Shown piece by piece: positions 33,739 to 42,389 of a stretch of 42,930 nt of DNA. Numbering within the stretch: position 1 is the first letter of the stretch; every line of letters starts with the position of its first letter. Source of the stretch: Acidobacteriota bacterium (GTDB taxonomy: Bacteria; Acidobacteriota; Vicinamibacteria; Vicinamibacterales; CAVVIG01). The notes under the pieces were generated by a model. The model did not search any database. It saw only the letters and a program-made list of their open reading frames with translations, and was not told the origin of the DNA. The stretch lies in the NCBI GenBank assembly GCA_025463215.1, contig JAOBWF010000147.1, positions 1 to 42,930 of the forward strand, written 5' to 3'. A program made the position numbers and the translations under genes.

Positions 33739-34185
33739 ATGCACCGGCCCTTTCTCTTCTGGGGATTCAAATCGTCGCGCGAGATCCTCGAGAGCCGCCT
33801 CGGCACCCTCGAGCGCGAGGTGATGGCTGTCGTCTGGACGGCCGGCGAGATCAACGTTCGTGAAGCCTGCGAACGGCTCGGCTCCTCGGTCGCGTACACC
33901 ACGGTGATGACGACGATGGACCGGTTGTACAAGAAACGGCTGCTGGCGCGGCGCAAAGTCGGCCGCGCCTTCGTCTACGCCGCGACCGCGACGCGCGACG
34001 AGATGGAAGGGGCCGTCGCCACGGAACTGGTGCAGAGCCTGCTGCAGCGCCACGGCGGTGAACCGCTGCCGCTCCTGTCGTCGCTCGTCGACGCGGTGTC
34101 GGATCGGGATCGCGCGCTCCTCGACGACCTCGAGCGCTTGATCCGCGAGAAGCGCCGCGCGGCCGATCGCGAGAAGCGCAAGTGA
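33739..34185 (+). CDS. BlaI/MecI/CopY family transcriptional repressor
   Basis: A 148-residue winged-helix repressor. LGTLEREVMAVVWTAGEINVREACERL begins the DNA-binding domain, and VAYTTVMTTMDRLYKKRLLARRKVGRAFVYAATATRDEM is the recognition helix and wing typical of BlaI. The C-terminal helix dimerises; in the family it is cut by the partner M56 protease. The stop overlaps the M56 gene as GTGA, the classic blaI-blaR1-like pair. No beta-lactamase or obvious target gene lies nearby. About 17 residues precede the domain. Confidence 0.92.
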   Translation: MHRPFLFWGFKSSREILESRLGTLEREVMAVVWTAGEINVREACERLGSSVAYTTVMTTMDRLYKKRLLARRKVGRAFVYAATATRDEMEGAVATELVQSLLQRHGGEPLPLLSSLVDAVSDRDRALLDDLERLIREKRRAADREKRK

Positions 34186-35144
34186 CCGCGCTGCCCTACC
34201 TGCTCCACGGCGCCATCCTGGCGCTCGCCTGGTTCCTGCTCCTCAACCTTGCCGCGACCGCGTGCGTGGCGCTGCTCGCCGCGCGCGTGCCGATCGGCGC
34301 CACCGCGGGCGTCCCCAGCGTCTGGCTGGCGCTGCGCCTGGCGCCCGCCGCGCTCTCGACGGTGTTCGTGGCCGCGATCTTCGTGCCGTCGTACTGGCGC
34401 TACGAGCCGCGCGAGCTCGTCGAAGGGTTCGACGTCACGCTGACGACGTTCGCGGTGCTCGCCCTCGCATTGATGGCCGCCGCGATCGTGCGCGGCATCA
34501 CCGCGTGGCGCCGCGCCGAGCGGCGGGCGGACGATTGGATGCGCGCCGGACGGCCGTTGACGCTGCCGGGCAGCGCCCTGCCGGCGTTCGCCATCGACGC
34601 CGACGCACCGGTGATGGCGCTGGTCGGCGTGTTTCGTCCCCGCCTGCTCATCACACGGCCGGTACTGGACGCGCTGACGCCGGAGGAGCTGAGCGCCGGG
34701 GTCGCGCACGAGCTCGGCCACTGGCGCGCGTGGGACAACCTGAAGCGGCTTGCGATGCGGATGTCGCCCGACCTGCTGTGCGCCACGGAGACCGGCCGAT
34801 CGTTCGAGCGCCGGTGGGCGGCCGCGTCAGAGCACGCGGCAGACCGCGGCGCGGGGGACGGCGATCGCGCGCGCTGCGCGCTGGCGTCGGCGCTGGTCAA
34901 GGTCGCGCGGCTGACGCCGCCGGTGTCGATGTCGAGCGAACCGATCAGCGCGTTGATCGCCGGGGGGGACATCACCGATCGCGTCCAGCGCCTGCTCGAC
35001 GAAGCGCCGGTCGCCGCCCGGCCGCCGCGCGCGGCGCGCTGGCTCGCCGTCGCGATCTCGAGCGCGGCGGTCGCGGCCGGCTACGCGCCGCTCCTGCGCG
35101 CGGTCCACGGCGTCACCGAAATTCTCGTCAACACGCTGCCGTAA
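34182..35144 (+). CDS. M56 family (BlaR1/MecR1-like) membrane metallopeptidase
   Basis: A 320-residue membrane protease. There are three N-terminal hydrophobic segments (to about residue 108), then the zinc motif HELGH at 176-180 in SAGVAHELGHWRAWDN, and the third ligand region AASEHAADRGA. A last hydrophobic segment is WLAVAISSAAVAAGYA. It lacks the C-terminal penicillin-binding sensor of BlaR1, so its signal is unknown; it probably cleaves the adjacent BlaI-like repressor. GTG start, four-base overlap with the repressor gene. Confidence 0.88.
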   Translation: MTALPYLLHGAILALAWFLLLNLAATACVALLAARVPIGATAGVPSVWLALRLAPAALSTVFVAAIFVPSYWRYEPRELVEGFDVTLTTFAVLALALMAAAIVRGITAWRRAERRADDWMRAGRPLTLPGSALPAFAIDADAPVMALVGVFRPRLLITRPVLDALTPEELSAGVAHELGHWRAWDNLKRLAMRMSPDLLCATETGRSFERRWAAASEHAADRGAGDGDRARCALASALVKVARLTPPVSMSSEPISALIAGGDITDRVQRLLDEAPVAARPPRAARWLAVAISSAAVAAGYAPLLRAVHGVTEILVNTLP

Positions 35145-35150
35145 TCCGGC

Positions 35151-36572
35151 TCAGACCTCGATCTGCGCACCGCCCGCGGGCGAGGTGCGAACATCGGGAT
35201 CTGACGCCGTTGGCAGCGACACGCAGAACGTCGTGCCGTTCGGGCCGCTGCGTTCGAGGACGAGCGAGCCGTGGTGCGCTTCCGCGATCCAGCGCGCGAT
35301 CGGCAGGCCCAGACCGGTGCCCTCGCCGCGCCGCGCCGCGTCGAGCTGGACGAAGCGGTCGAAGATCCGCTGCTGATCGCCGGGCGGAATGCCGGCGCCT
35401 TCGTCGGTGACGCGGATCGTGACCGCGTCGCGCTCCTGCCGGATGTCGACCGCGACCGCCCCGCCAGACGGCGTGTGCTGCACCGCGTTCTGCATCACGT
35501 TCAAGACGAGCCGGCGCAGCAGATCCTCGTCGCCGCGAAACGGGATATCGGGGGATCCACTCGAGCGGATGGCGACGCCCCGCTCCGTCGCCAGGACATC
35601 GACCGCGCGCCGGCAATCGGCGACGACTTCGTCCAGATAGAGATCGACCGGCCGGAGCGGATACCCGCCCGCGTCCGCGCGGGCAAGCACCAGCATGTCC
35701 TCGACCAGACGCCCCAGCCGCAGCGACTGACCGCCGACGATCGTCATCGCTTCGCGGTACTCGGCCTCGTCGCGATGCTCGCGGCTCAGCATGACGTCCG
35801 ATGTCGCGCGCACGATCGAGACCGGCGTGCGGAGCTCGTGCGAGGCGTCGGCCATGAACTGGCGCTGCGTCTGCAGCGCGGCACGCAGCCGCGCGACGAG
35901 CCCGTTAAACGCGGTCGCCAGCTGACCGAGTTCGTCGCGGCGATCGGTCTCCCCGAGATCCTCGAGGCCGGTAGGCGCGATCCGAGCGGCGCGGCCGGCC
36001 ATCTGCGTGATCGGCCGCAGCCCGATCGTCGCCAGCCACAGTCCTCCGGCCGACGCCAGCAGCAGCACGATCGGAATCCCGACGAGCATCGCTTCCTGTA
36101 CTTCTCGCTGCTCGCGCATGATGTCGGATACCGGGCTCGCCACGAGCATGACCAGCGTCCGATCGCCGAAGGCGCGGCGTGTCGCGTGCACGCGCCAGGC
36201 GGTCGCGCCCGCCGTCAACGTCCTCGCCCCGGCGATCGCGGCGGTCTGCGCGAGCTGATCGCGAAGATCCAGACCGCTCCAGCGCGCGCCGAGCACGGCT
36301 CCCTGCGCATCGAGGATGGCAAGTGCGCGACCGGGCGCGGTCACCGTCGCGGTCGCCTCGGTGGCCGCGGTCACCAGATCGTCCTGCTCGTTGAGCTCGT
36401 CCTGGACGACGTTGGCCAGCGTGGCGGTCAGCGCGTCGAGCTCCCGGTCGACCCGGCGGGTGCCGATGCGGCGCTGTTGCCACAGCACGTTCGCCCCGAA
36501 CAGCGACAGGACCAGAAGCAGCGCCAGCGTGTACCACAGCGTCAGGCGCGCGCGCAACGGCAGCGTCCTCAT
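35151..36572 (-). CDS. Sensor histidine kinase
   Basis: A 473-residue two-transmembrane kinase. TM1 is at about 12-30, a periplasmic region of ~130 residues follows, and TM2 is at about 161-183 (AMLVGIPIVLLLASAGGLWLATIGL). HAMP is at about 184-236. The HisKA phosphoacceptor is His245 in MADASHELRTPVSIVRATSDVML. The ATPase domain has LVLNVMQNAVQHTPSGG (N box), VTDEGAGIPPGDQQRIFDRFVQLD (G1/F) and GTGLGLPIARWIAEAHHG (G2). The periplasmic stimulus is unknown. ATG 36572 overlaps the response-regulator stop as ATGA. Its 3' end is seven bases from the M56 gene, which converges on it. Confidence 0.95.
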   Translation of the reverse strand: MRTLPLRARLTLWYTLALLLVLSLFGANVLWQQRRIGTRRVDRELDALTATLANVVQDELNEQDDLVTAATEATATVTAPGRALAILDAQGAVLGARWSGLDLRDQLAQTAAIAGARTLTAGATAWRVHATRRAFGDRTLVMLVASPVSDIMREQREVQEAMLVGIPIVLLLASAGGLWLATIGLRPITQMAGRAARIAPTGLEDLGETDRRDELGQLATAFNGLVARLRAALQTQRQFMADASHELRTPVSIVRATSDVMLSREHRDEAEYREAMTIVGGQSLRLGRLVEDMLVLARADAGGYPLRPVDLYLDEVVADCRRAVDVLATERGVAIRSSGSPDIPFRGDEDLLRRLVLNVMQNAVQHTPSGGAVAVDIRQERDAVTIRVTDEGAGIPPGDQQRIFDRFVQLDAARRGEGTGLGLPIARWIAEAHHGSLVLERSGPNGTTFCVSLPTASDPDVRTSPAGGAQIEV

Positions 36573-37255
36573 GGCGCCGGCGCTCCGACCACCAGTTGAT
36601 ACCCTTCGCCGCGGCGCGTCCGGATCAGCGAGTCCGATCCGATCCGATCGAGCTTCCGCCGCAGCCGCTGCACGTAGACGTCGACGACATTCGACAGCGG
36701 ATCGTGATGGTCGTCCCAGACGTGCTCGGAGATATCGGCGCGGCTGACGACGTCGCCGGCGCGGCGGACGAGATATTCGAGCAGCGCGTATTCCTTCGCG
36801 GTGAGCGGCACTTCGACGTCACGCACCCGGACGTGGCGGCTGCGCGTGTCGATCGACAACGGGCCGACCATCATCCGCTCCGGCAGCAGCGGCTGACGCC
36901 CGCGGCGCACGAGCGCGCGCAGCCGGGCGAGCAGCTCGCCGAAGTCGAACGGCTTGACCAGGTAATCGTCGGCGCCGGCGTCGAGCCCTTCGATCCGCGC
37001 CTCGACGGCGTCTCGCGCCGTCAGCATCAGGATCGGCACCGCGGAGCCCGATTCGCGGATCGTCCGGCATACGGCGAAGCCGTCGCGCGCCGGCAGCATG
37101 ACGTCGAGGATCACCGCATCGTAGTCGGTGGTGCCGACCTGGAAGATCGCGGCATCGCCGTCGCCGGCGACATCGACGGCGTACGTCTGTTCGCGCAGCC
37201 CCTTGGCCAGCACATGAGCTGCCGCCGGTTCGTCTTCGACCAGGAGGACCCGCAC
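36569..37255 (-). CDS. OmpR/PhoB family response regulator
   Basis: A 228-residue regulator. The receiver domain has the acidic pair in LLVEDEPAAA, phosphoacceptor Asp51 in DAVILDVMLPARDGF, the conserved Thr in LMLTARDAVEARI and Lys in YLVKPFDFGELLARLRAL. The C-terminal winged helix (about 128-225) has LTAKEYALLEYLVRRAGDVVSRADISEHVWD and VVDVYVQRLRRKLD. GTG start. Divergent from the Oar-like receptor gene across 93 bases that hold a PhoB/OmpR-style direct repeat. Confidence 0.95.
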   Translation of the reverse strand: MRVLLVEDEPAAAHVLAKGLREQTYAVDVAGDGDAAIFQVGTTDYDAVILDVMLPARDGFAVCRTIRESGSAVPILMLTARDAVEARIEGLDAGADDYLVKPFDFGELLARLRALVRRGRQPLLPERMMVGPLSIDTRSRHVRVRDVEVPLTAKEYALLEYLVRRAGDVVSRADISEHVWDDHHDPLSNVVDVYVQRLRRKLDRIGSDSLIRTRRGEGYQLVVGAPAP

Positions 37256-37303
37256 CGCGAAAAAATTCTACGTCAGGAGCCGTCGACACGCGCAGATCAG
37301 CGA

Positions 37304-37321
37304 GTTCATCTCCGGTTCATC
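37304..37321 (+). promoter_or_regulatory. Candidate OmpR-type response-regulator binding site
   Basis: GTTCATC at 37304-37310 is repeated exactly at 37315-37321, an 11-base step (7 + 4). This is the direct-repeat layout bound by tandem PhoB/OmpR-family dimers. It lies between the response-regulator gene and the receptor gene and would overlap the -35 position of the latter. Confidence 0.55.
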
Positions 37322-37331
37322 CTCGGCGAAT

Positions 37332-37337
37332 TACACT
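37332..37337 (+). promoter_or_regulatory. Candidate -10 box of the receptor gene
   Basis: TACACT, 11 bases before the ATG at 37349. The -35 position (about 37309-37314) has no consensus and is covered by the GTTCATC direct repeat, as in activator-dependent promoters. The leader would be only a few bases. Confidence 0.35.
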
Positions 37338-37348
37338 GGTTCGAATTG

Positions 37349-39886
37349 ATGACCGCCGTATTCCTGCTGGCGCTGCTGCTCGGCACTCCCCAGGCCGCTC
37401 CGTCCGTCGCGGTGACCGGCGTCGTGCAGGATCAGACCGGCGCCGTCCTCGCGGCGGCGACCGTGGAGCTCGTCACCGCCGCCGGCGCGGTCGTCAAGAC
37501 GAGCACCGCCGACGAAGCGGGCCTGTTCCGCTTCGACGCCGTGGCCCCGGGCCAGTACGAGCTGCGCGCGCGCTACGAAGGGTTCAAGTCGGCGTCAGTC
37601 AAGCTCCGCGTCGGCACGCGGGCGCCGGCCGCGCAGCGGCTGGTACTCCCGCTCGGCGACCTGACCCAGGAGATCACCGTCAGCAACGCGACCAACGACG
37701 TCGCCGCGACCTCGGGCAACAACGTCGACGCGATCACCATCGACCAGAACATGCTCGAGAGCCTGCCGGTGTTCGACAACGACTTCGTCGCGACGATGTC
37801 GCAGTTTCTCGACGCCGGTTCGATCGGCAACGGCGGCGTGACGATCGTCGTCAACGGCATGGAGGTCAGCGCCCTCAACATCAGCGCCTCGGCGATGCAG
37901 CAGATCCGCATCAACCAGGATCCCTACTCGGCCGAGTACTCGCGGCCGGGACGCGGCCGCGTCGAGATCCTGACCAAGCCGGGGACGCAGGAATATCACG
38001 GCGAAGGCACGCTGATCGTCCGCGACGCGCACGTCAACGCGCGCAACCCGTTCGCGACGACCAAGCCGCCGGAGCAGCGCCGGATCTACGAAGGCTTCCT
38101 CGGCGGCCCGCTGGGGACGAGCGGCAAGATGTCGTTCATGCTGTCGGCCAACGACGAGATCCTGGATCAGCAGTCGTTCGTCTACGCGATCGGTCCGGCC
38201 GGCATCATCCAGGACAACCTGCCGCACAAGAACGGCCAGGCGCGGGTCACCGGCAGCATCACGCGGCAGATCAGCGACAAGAATACGTTCTCGATCCGGC
38301 CGAACTATCAGTACGAGAACGACGAGAACCGCGGGGTCGGCGGCACCACCCTGGCCAGCGCGGCGACGACGTTCAAGCATCACGAGCAGCAGGTCACCTA
38401 CACGCAGCAGACGATCCTGCGGCCGACGCTGCTGAATCAGTTCCAGATGCTCGCCGGCCACGAGCGCGAGCCGACCGTCAGCCTGTCGCCGGCGCGCGCG
38501 ATCATCGTCAACGGCGCCTTTACGGGCGGCGGCGGCCAGGGCGATCTCGTGCGGACCGAGACGCACATGAACCTCAACGAGAGCCTGGCGTGGACCAAGG
38601 GGCATCACCTGATCCAGGCCGGCTTCCAGCTCCCCGACTGGAGCCAGCGCGGGTTCTTCGACCGCAGCAACTTCGGCGGGACGTTTTCGTTCGCGAGCCT
38701 CGACGCCTACGCCGCCGGGAAGCCGTACGCATTCACGCAGCAGCAGGGCAACGGTGATGTGGCTTTGCTCGAGAAGCAGGTCGGCACCTACATCAAGGAC
38801 GACTGGCAGGCGGGCGCGGGGCTGTCGCTGTCGTTCGGCCTGCGCTACGACTGGCAGAACTTCCTGCACGACAACAACAATGTCGCGCCGCGCATGTCGG
38901 TGGCGTTCGCGCCGGGCCACACCAAGACGAACGTGCTGCGCGCCGGCGTCGGCGTGTTCAACGATCGCAGCGGCCCGGTGGTGATCGCCGACGTGCTGCA
39001 TTCACAGCCGGGCGGTCTGATCCGGTACGTCATCACCAATCCGACCTATCCGGATCCGTTCGCGTCGCCGGGGGCCGCCGCATCGGTGCCCCCGAGCATC
39101 GTGCGCCTCGCGTCAGACATTCAGATTCCACAGACGCTGCAGTACAGCGTCGGGCTCGATCATCAGCTGCAGAAAACGCTGACGCTGTCGCTCACCTACA
39201 CCGGCGCGCGCGGCTATCACCTGTTCCGGTCGCGCGACGTCAACGCGCCGCTGCCGCCGCTCTACCTCGGCCGCCCCGATCCGGCGTACGGCGCCATCCG
39301 CGAGGTCGAATCGACCGGACGTCAGCAGACCGATTCGCTGCAGGCCACGGTCCGCGGCAAGGTCTCGCGCTGGTTCAACGGCCAGATGCAGTACACCCTG
39401 AGCCGCGGCTACAACGACACCAACGGTATTGGATCGTTCCCGGCCAACGACTACGATCTGTCGGGTGAATGGGCCCGCGCCGACTTCGACCGCCGCCATC
39501 GCTTCAACCTGCTGGGGCGGACCACCGTGTTCAAGATCTTCGATCTCGGTATGGGCCTGGCGATGAACAGCGGCGGTCCGTACAACGAGACGCTGGGGCT
39601 CGATCTGTTCAACAATGGCAGGGGCCGCGCCCGCCCGGCGGGCGTGCCGCGCAACAGCCTCGAGACGACCGGCTTCGCGTCCCTCGATTTGCGCGCCTCG
39701 CGCGACATCAAGCTCGGCGCCGGCAAGGACGCGCGAGAGATCACGCTGGGGTTCGACGCGTTCAACATCCTGAACCACGTCAACTACAGCTCGTTCGTCG
39801 GCACAGTGAGCTCGCCGCTCTTCGGCCAGCCGGTGTCGGCACGCGCGGCGCGGCAACTGCAGTTCTCGGCACGCATGAAGTTTTGA
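37349..39886 (+). CDS. Oar-like TonB-dependent outer-membrane receptor with carboxypeptidase-regulatory-like domain
   Basis: An 845-residue protein with a short signal peptide (FLLALLLGTPQAA). Residues ~22-100 form a CarboxypepD-reg-like beta sandwich (VTGVVQDQTGAVLAAATVELV ... GLFRFDAVAPGQYELRARYEGFKS). A plug-like region with VVNGMEVSALNISASAMQQIRINQDPYSAEYSRPGRGRVEILTKPGTQEYHG follows, then a large barrel ending FSARMKF, with the terminal aromatic residue needed for outer-membrane assembly. Such Oar-like receptors are greatly expanded in Acidobacteria and import unknown substrates or act in adhesion. At 845 residues it is shorter than most (often over 1000). The start is set at the signal peptide, since the frame remains open far upstream antisense to the response regulator. 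Confidence 0.88.
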   Translation: MTAVFLLALLLGTPQAAPSVAVTGVVQDQTGAVLAAATVELVTAAGAVVKTSTADEAGLFRFDAVAPGQYELRARYEGFKSASVKLRVGTRAPAAQRLVLPLGDLTQEITVSNATNDVAATSGNNVDAITIDQNMLESLPVFDNDFVATMSQFLDAGSIGNGGVTIVVNGMEVSALNISASAMQQIRINQDPYSAEYSRPGRGRVEILTKPGTQEYHGEGTLIVRDAHVNARNPFATTKPPEQRRIYEGFLGGPLGTSGKMSFMLSANDEILDQQSFVYAIGPAGIIQDNLPHKNGQARVTGSITRQISDKNTFSIRPNYQYENDENRGVGGTTLASAATTFKHHEQQVTYTQQTILRPTLLNQFQMLAGHEREPTVSLSPARAIIVNGAFTGGGGQGDLVRTETHMNLNESLAWTKGHHLIQAGFQLPDWSQRGFFDRSNFGGTFSFASLDAYAAGKPYAFTQQQGNGDVALLEKQVGTYIKDDWQAGAGLSLSFGLRYDWQNFLHDNNNVAPRMSVAFAPGHTKTNVLRAGVGVFNDRSGPVVIADVLHSQPGGLIRYVITNPTYPDPFASPGAAASVPPSIVRLASDIQIPQTLQYSVGLDHQLQKTLTLSLTYTGARGYHLFRSRDVNAPLPPLYLGRPDPAYGAIREVESTGRQQTDSLQATVRGKVSRWFNGQMQYTLSRGYNDTNGIGSFPANDYDLSGEWARADFDRRHRFNLLGRTTVFKIFDLGMGLAMNSGGPYNETLGLDLFNNGRGRARPAGVPRNSLETTGFASLDLRASRDIKLGAGKDAREITLGFDAFNILNHVNYSSFVGTVSSPLFGQPVSARAARQLQFSARMKF

Positions 39887-39896
39887 CCGCGCACAG

Positions 39897-39980
39897 GTCG
39901 CGCAGGCCTCGAGAGCTGCCTGTCGGAAGCGCGGCCGTCGAGGGCTGCCTGTAACACGGAGCGCAGCCTCGAGGCTGCCT
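39897..39980. repeat. REP-like repeats upstream of the beta-propeller gene
   Basis: Three units of a second palindromic family. The last is a perfect 16-base palindrome, GCAGCCTCGAGGCTGC (39963-39978). The earlier two are degraded (GCAGGCCTCGAGAGCTGC, GCGGCCGTCGAGGGCTGC), with a spacing near 30 bases. They fill the receptor-propeller gap; a good AAGGAG site follows. Confidence 0.65.
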
Positions 39981-39993
39981 TAAAGGAGCGAGC

Positions 39994-41013
39994 ATGCGAC
40001 ACGCAACAGTGGCAACGGCGATTCTGTGCCTGACGGTGGTGAGCGGCCTGCAAGGACAGGAAGGGCCGTATCACGCCGGCCCGGTGATTCAGATCGGCGG
40101 CGAAGGCGGCTGGGACTACCTGTCGGTCGACTCGGCGGCGCATCGCCTCTACGTCAGCCACGCCACCCATGTCGTCGCGATCGATACCCAGACGAACAAG
40201 GTGGTCGGCGACATTCCCGACACGCCTGGCGTGCACGGCTTCATCGCGGTGCCGGAGCTCGCCAAGGGGTTTTCGAGCAACGGCCGCGGCAACAACGTCA
40301 GCGTCGTCGATCTCAAGACGCTGAAGCTGGTGCAGAAGATCGACACCGGCGAGAACCCGGACACGATCGTCTACGACCCGGCGAAAAAAGAGGTCTACAC
40401 GATGAACGGCCGCGGCAAGTCGGCGAGCGTCATCGATACCACGACCGGCAAAGTGGTCGCGACCATCCCGCTCGAAGGCAAGCCAGAGGCCGCCGTCGTC
40501 GACTCCAAGGGCGGCAAGATCTTCGTCAACATGGAAGACCTGAACTCGGTGAAGGTGATCGACACGGCCACGCACAAGGTGTCGGCGACCTGGCCGGGCG
40601 CACCGTGCGAGGCGGCGACCGGCATGGCCTTCGACGCGACGACCCACCGGCTGTTCCTCGGCTGCGACAACAAGCTGCTGGTCATGATGGACAGCACGAG
40701 CGGCAAGGTCGTCTACAGCGTTCCGGTTGGCGAGGGGGTCGATTCCACCTGGTTCGATCCGCAGACCAAGCTGGCGTTCACCTCGAATGGCGGCTCCGGT
40801 ACCGTGACCGTGGCCCACGAAGACTCGGCGTCGGTGCTGAAGGTGGTCCAGACGATTAAAACGGTACGCGGCGCGCGGACGATGGCGCTGGATCCGGCGA
40901 CGCATACGATTTACCTGGCGGCGACCGACTACGAGCCGCAGGCGCCGGGCTCGAAAGATCGCCCGAAGGCGGTCACCGGGACATTCCGCGTCCTGACGTA
41001 TCAGATGAAGTGA
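39994..41013 (+). CDS. Secreted YVTN-type beta-propeller protein
   Basis: A 339-residue protein with a signal peptide (ATVATAILCLTVVSGLQGQ). Repeated blades of the YVTN type follow: DYLSVDSAAHRLYVSHATHVVAIDTQTNKVVGDI, then NVSVVDLKTLKLVQKIDTGENPDTIVYDPAKKEVYTMNGRGKSASVIDTTTGKVVATI, and further blades to about residue 310. Such propellers are periplasmic or surface binding scaffolds; no catalytic residues can be assigned. Two cysteines (PCEAATG and LGCDNK) may form a disulfide. AAGGAG lies six bases before the ATG. GTGA overlap with the TolC-like gene suggests a role tied to the export system. Confidence 0.85.
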   Translation: MRHATVATAILCLTVVSGLQGQEGPYHAGPVIQIGGEGGWDYLSVDSAAHRLYVSHATHVVAIDTQTNKVVGDIPDTPGVHGFIAVPELAKGFSSNGRGNNVSVVDLKTLKLVQKIDTGENPDTIVYDPAKKEVYTMNGRGKSASVIDTTTGKVVATIPLEGKPEAAVVDSKGGKIFVNMEDLNSVKVIDTATHKVSATWPGAPCEAATGMAFDATTHRLFLGCDNKLLVMMDSTSGKVVYSVPVGEGVDSTWFDPQTKLAFTSNGGSGTVTVAHEDSASVLKVVQTIKTVRGARTMALDPATHTIYLAATDYEPQAPGSKDRPKAVTGTFRVLTYQMK

Positions 41014-42386
41014 CGCGCGTCATGACCGTCTCCACCAGCTCCCTGCTCGTCGCCGGCCTGCTGCTCGCAGCGCCGGCGGCCGCACAACCGACACCGGCGC
41101 CGACCGTGGTGATGGCGTCCGTGACCGCGCAACCGCCGGCGACTGCGCAGCCGGCGGCGGCCGACGCGCCGCTGACCCTGCAGGCGGCGCTCGAGCAGGC
41201 GCGCGCCAACAGCCAGCAATTCCGTGCCGCCCAGCTCGCGTCCGACCTCGCCGCCGAGGACAAGAAGCAGGCGCGTGCCGCGCTGCTGCCGTCGCTGAAC
41301 GGCTTCAGCCAGTTCATCTACACCCAGCCGAACGGCACGCCGTCGGGTGTCTGGGTGCCGAACGACGGCCCGCGCGTCTATGCAACCTACTTGAACGTGC
41401 ACGGCGACGTGTTCTCGCTCCAGAAGTGGTCCGAATACCGCGGCGCCGCGGCGGCGGAGGCGGTGGCGCGCGCCAGGGCGGATGTCGCCGGCCGCGGCCT
41501 GGTCGCGACAATCGTGCAGAACTACTACGGGCTGGTCGCTGCGCAGCGGAAGCTCGCCAGCGCGCAGCAGAGCCTGCGCGAGGCGCAGCAGTTCCTCGAC
41601 ATCACGGAGAAGCAGGAGAACGGCGGTGAGGTGGCGCACTCGGACGTCATCAAGGCGCAGATTCAGGTCGCTCAGCGCACGCGCGACGCGCAGGAGGCGG
41701 AGCTGGCGCTGCTCAAAGGCCGCCTGGGGTTGTCGGTGCTGATCTTTCCCGACTTCCGCGACACGTTCTCGGTCGTCGACGATCTCCAGGCCATGACCCC
41801 GCTCCTTCCGCTCACTGATTTGAAAGCGACCGCCGCCGCCAACAGCCCGGACCTGCGGGTCGCCGAGGCCTCGGTGCAGCAGGAAACGATCGCCGTCGGC
41901 GTTGCGCGCGGCGGGGTGCTGCCGTCGGTGTCGTTCGATTATTTCTACGGCATCAACGCCAACGAATTCGCCACCTACGATCCGGAAGGCCATCGCCTGC
42001 TCGGATCGGTCGCGCAGGTTCAGCTGAACCTGCCGCTGTGGAACTGGGGCGCGGCGCAGAGCAAGCTGAAACAGGCGCAGCTGCGGGTGCAGGCGGCGAG
42101 AAACGACCTGACAGCGGCGCAGCGGCAGCTGCAGGCCAACGTCAACACGTTCCACCGCGAAGCGGAAGTCGCGCGCGATCAGGTCGCCTCGTTGCGGCAG
42201 TCGCTCGATCTCTCGACCGAGAGCCTGCGGCTGACGCTGCTGCGCTACCAGGCCGGTGAGGTCTCGGTACTCGAAGTGGTCGACGCCCAGACCACGCTGA
42301 GTCAGGCGCGCAACGCCTACGACGATGGACTCGTGCGGTATCGAGTCGCGCTCGCGGCACTGCAAACGATCACCGGAATTTTGTAA
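41010..42386 (+). CDS. TolC family outer-membrane efflux protein
   Basis: A 458-residue protein with a signal peptide (SLLVAGLLLAAPAAAQP) followed by a proline/alanine-rich linker. The duplicated OEP layout is visible. LTLQAALEQARANSQQFRAAQLASDLAAEDKKQARAALLPSL starts the first repeat. A long coiled helix (ANNYYGLVAAQRKLASAQQSLREAQQFLDI-type sequence) follows, and the second repeat starts near residue 275 (DLKATAAANSPDLRVAEASVQQE). The end RYQAGEVSVLEVVDAQTTLSQARNAYDDGLVRYRVALAALQTITG is characteristic. It forms the outer-membrane duct of a tripartite pump with the next gene. GTG 41010 overlaps the propeller stop; ATG 41022 is an alternative start. Confidence 0.92.
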   Translation: MTRVMTVSTSSLLVAGLLLAAPAAAQPTPAPTVVMASVTAQPPATAQPAAADAPLTLQAALEQARANSQQFRAAQLASDLAAEDKKQARAALLPSLNGFSQFIYTQPNGTPSGVWVPNDGPRVYATYLNVHGDVFSLQKWSEYRGAAAAEAVARARADVAGRGLVATIVQNYYGLVAAQRKLASAQQSLREAQQFLDITEKQENGGEVAHSDVIKAQIQVAQRTRDAQEAELALLKGRLGLSVLIFPDFRDTFSVVDDLQAMTPLLPLTDLKATAAANSPDLRVAEASVQQETIAVGVARGGVLPSVSFDYFYGINANEFATYDPEGHRLLGSVAQVQLNLPLWNWGAAQSKLKQAQLRVQAARNDLTAAQRQLQANVNTFHREAEVARDQVASLRQSLDLSTESLRLTLLRYQAGEVSVLEVVDAQTTLSQARNAYDDGLVRYRVALAALQTITGIL

Positions 42387-42389
42387 CGT

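Noticed and set aside
36596-37348. N-terminal extension of the Oar-like receptor gene
   Set aside because: Runs antisense through the response regulator; the signal peptide begins at 37349.
39897-39980. Possible CRISPR array
   Set aside because: Units are self-complementary and degraded, spacing is short and irregular, and no cas genes are nearby.
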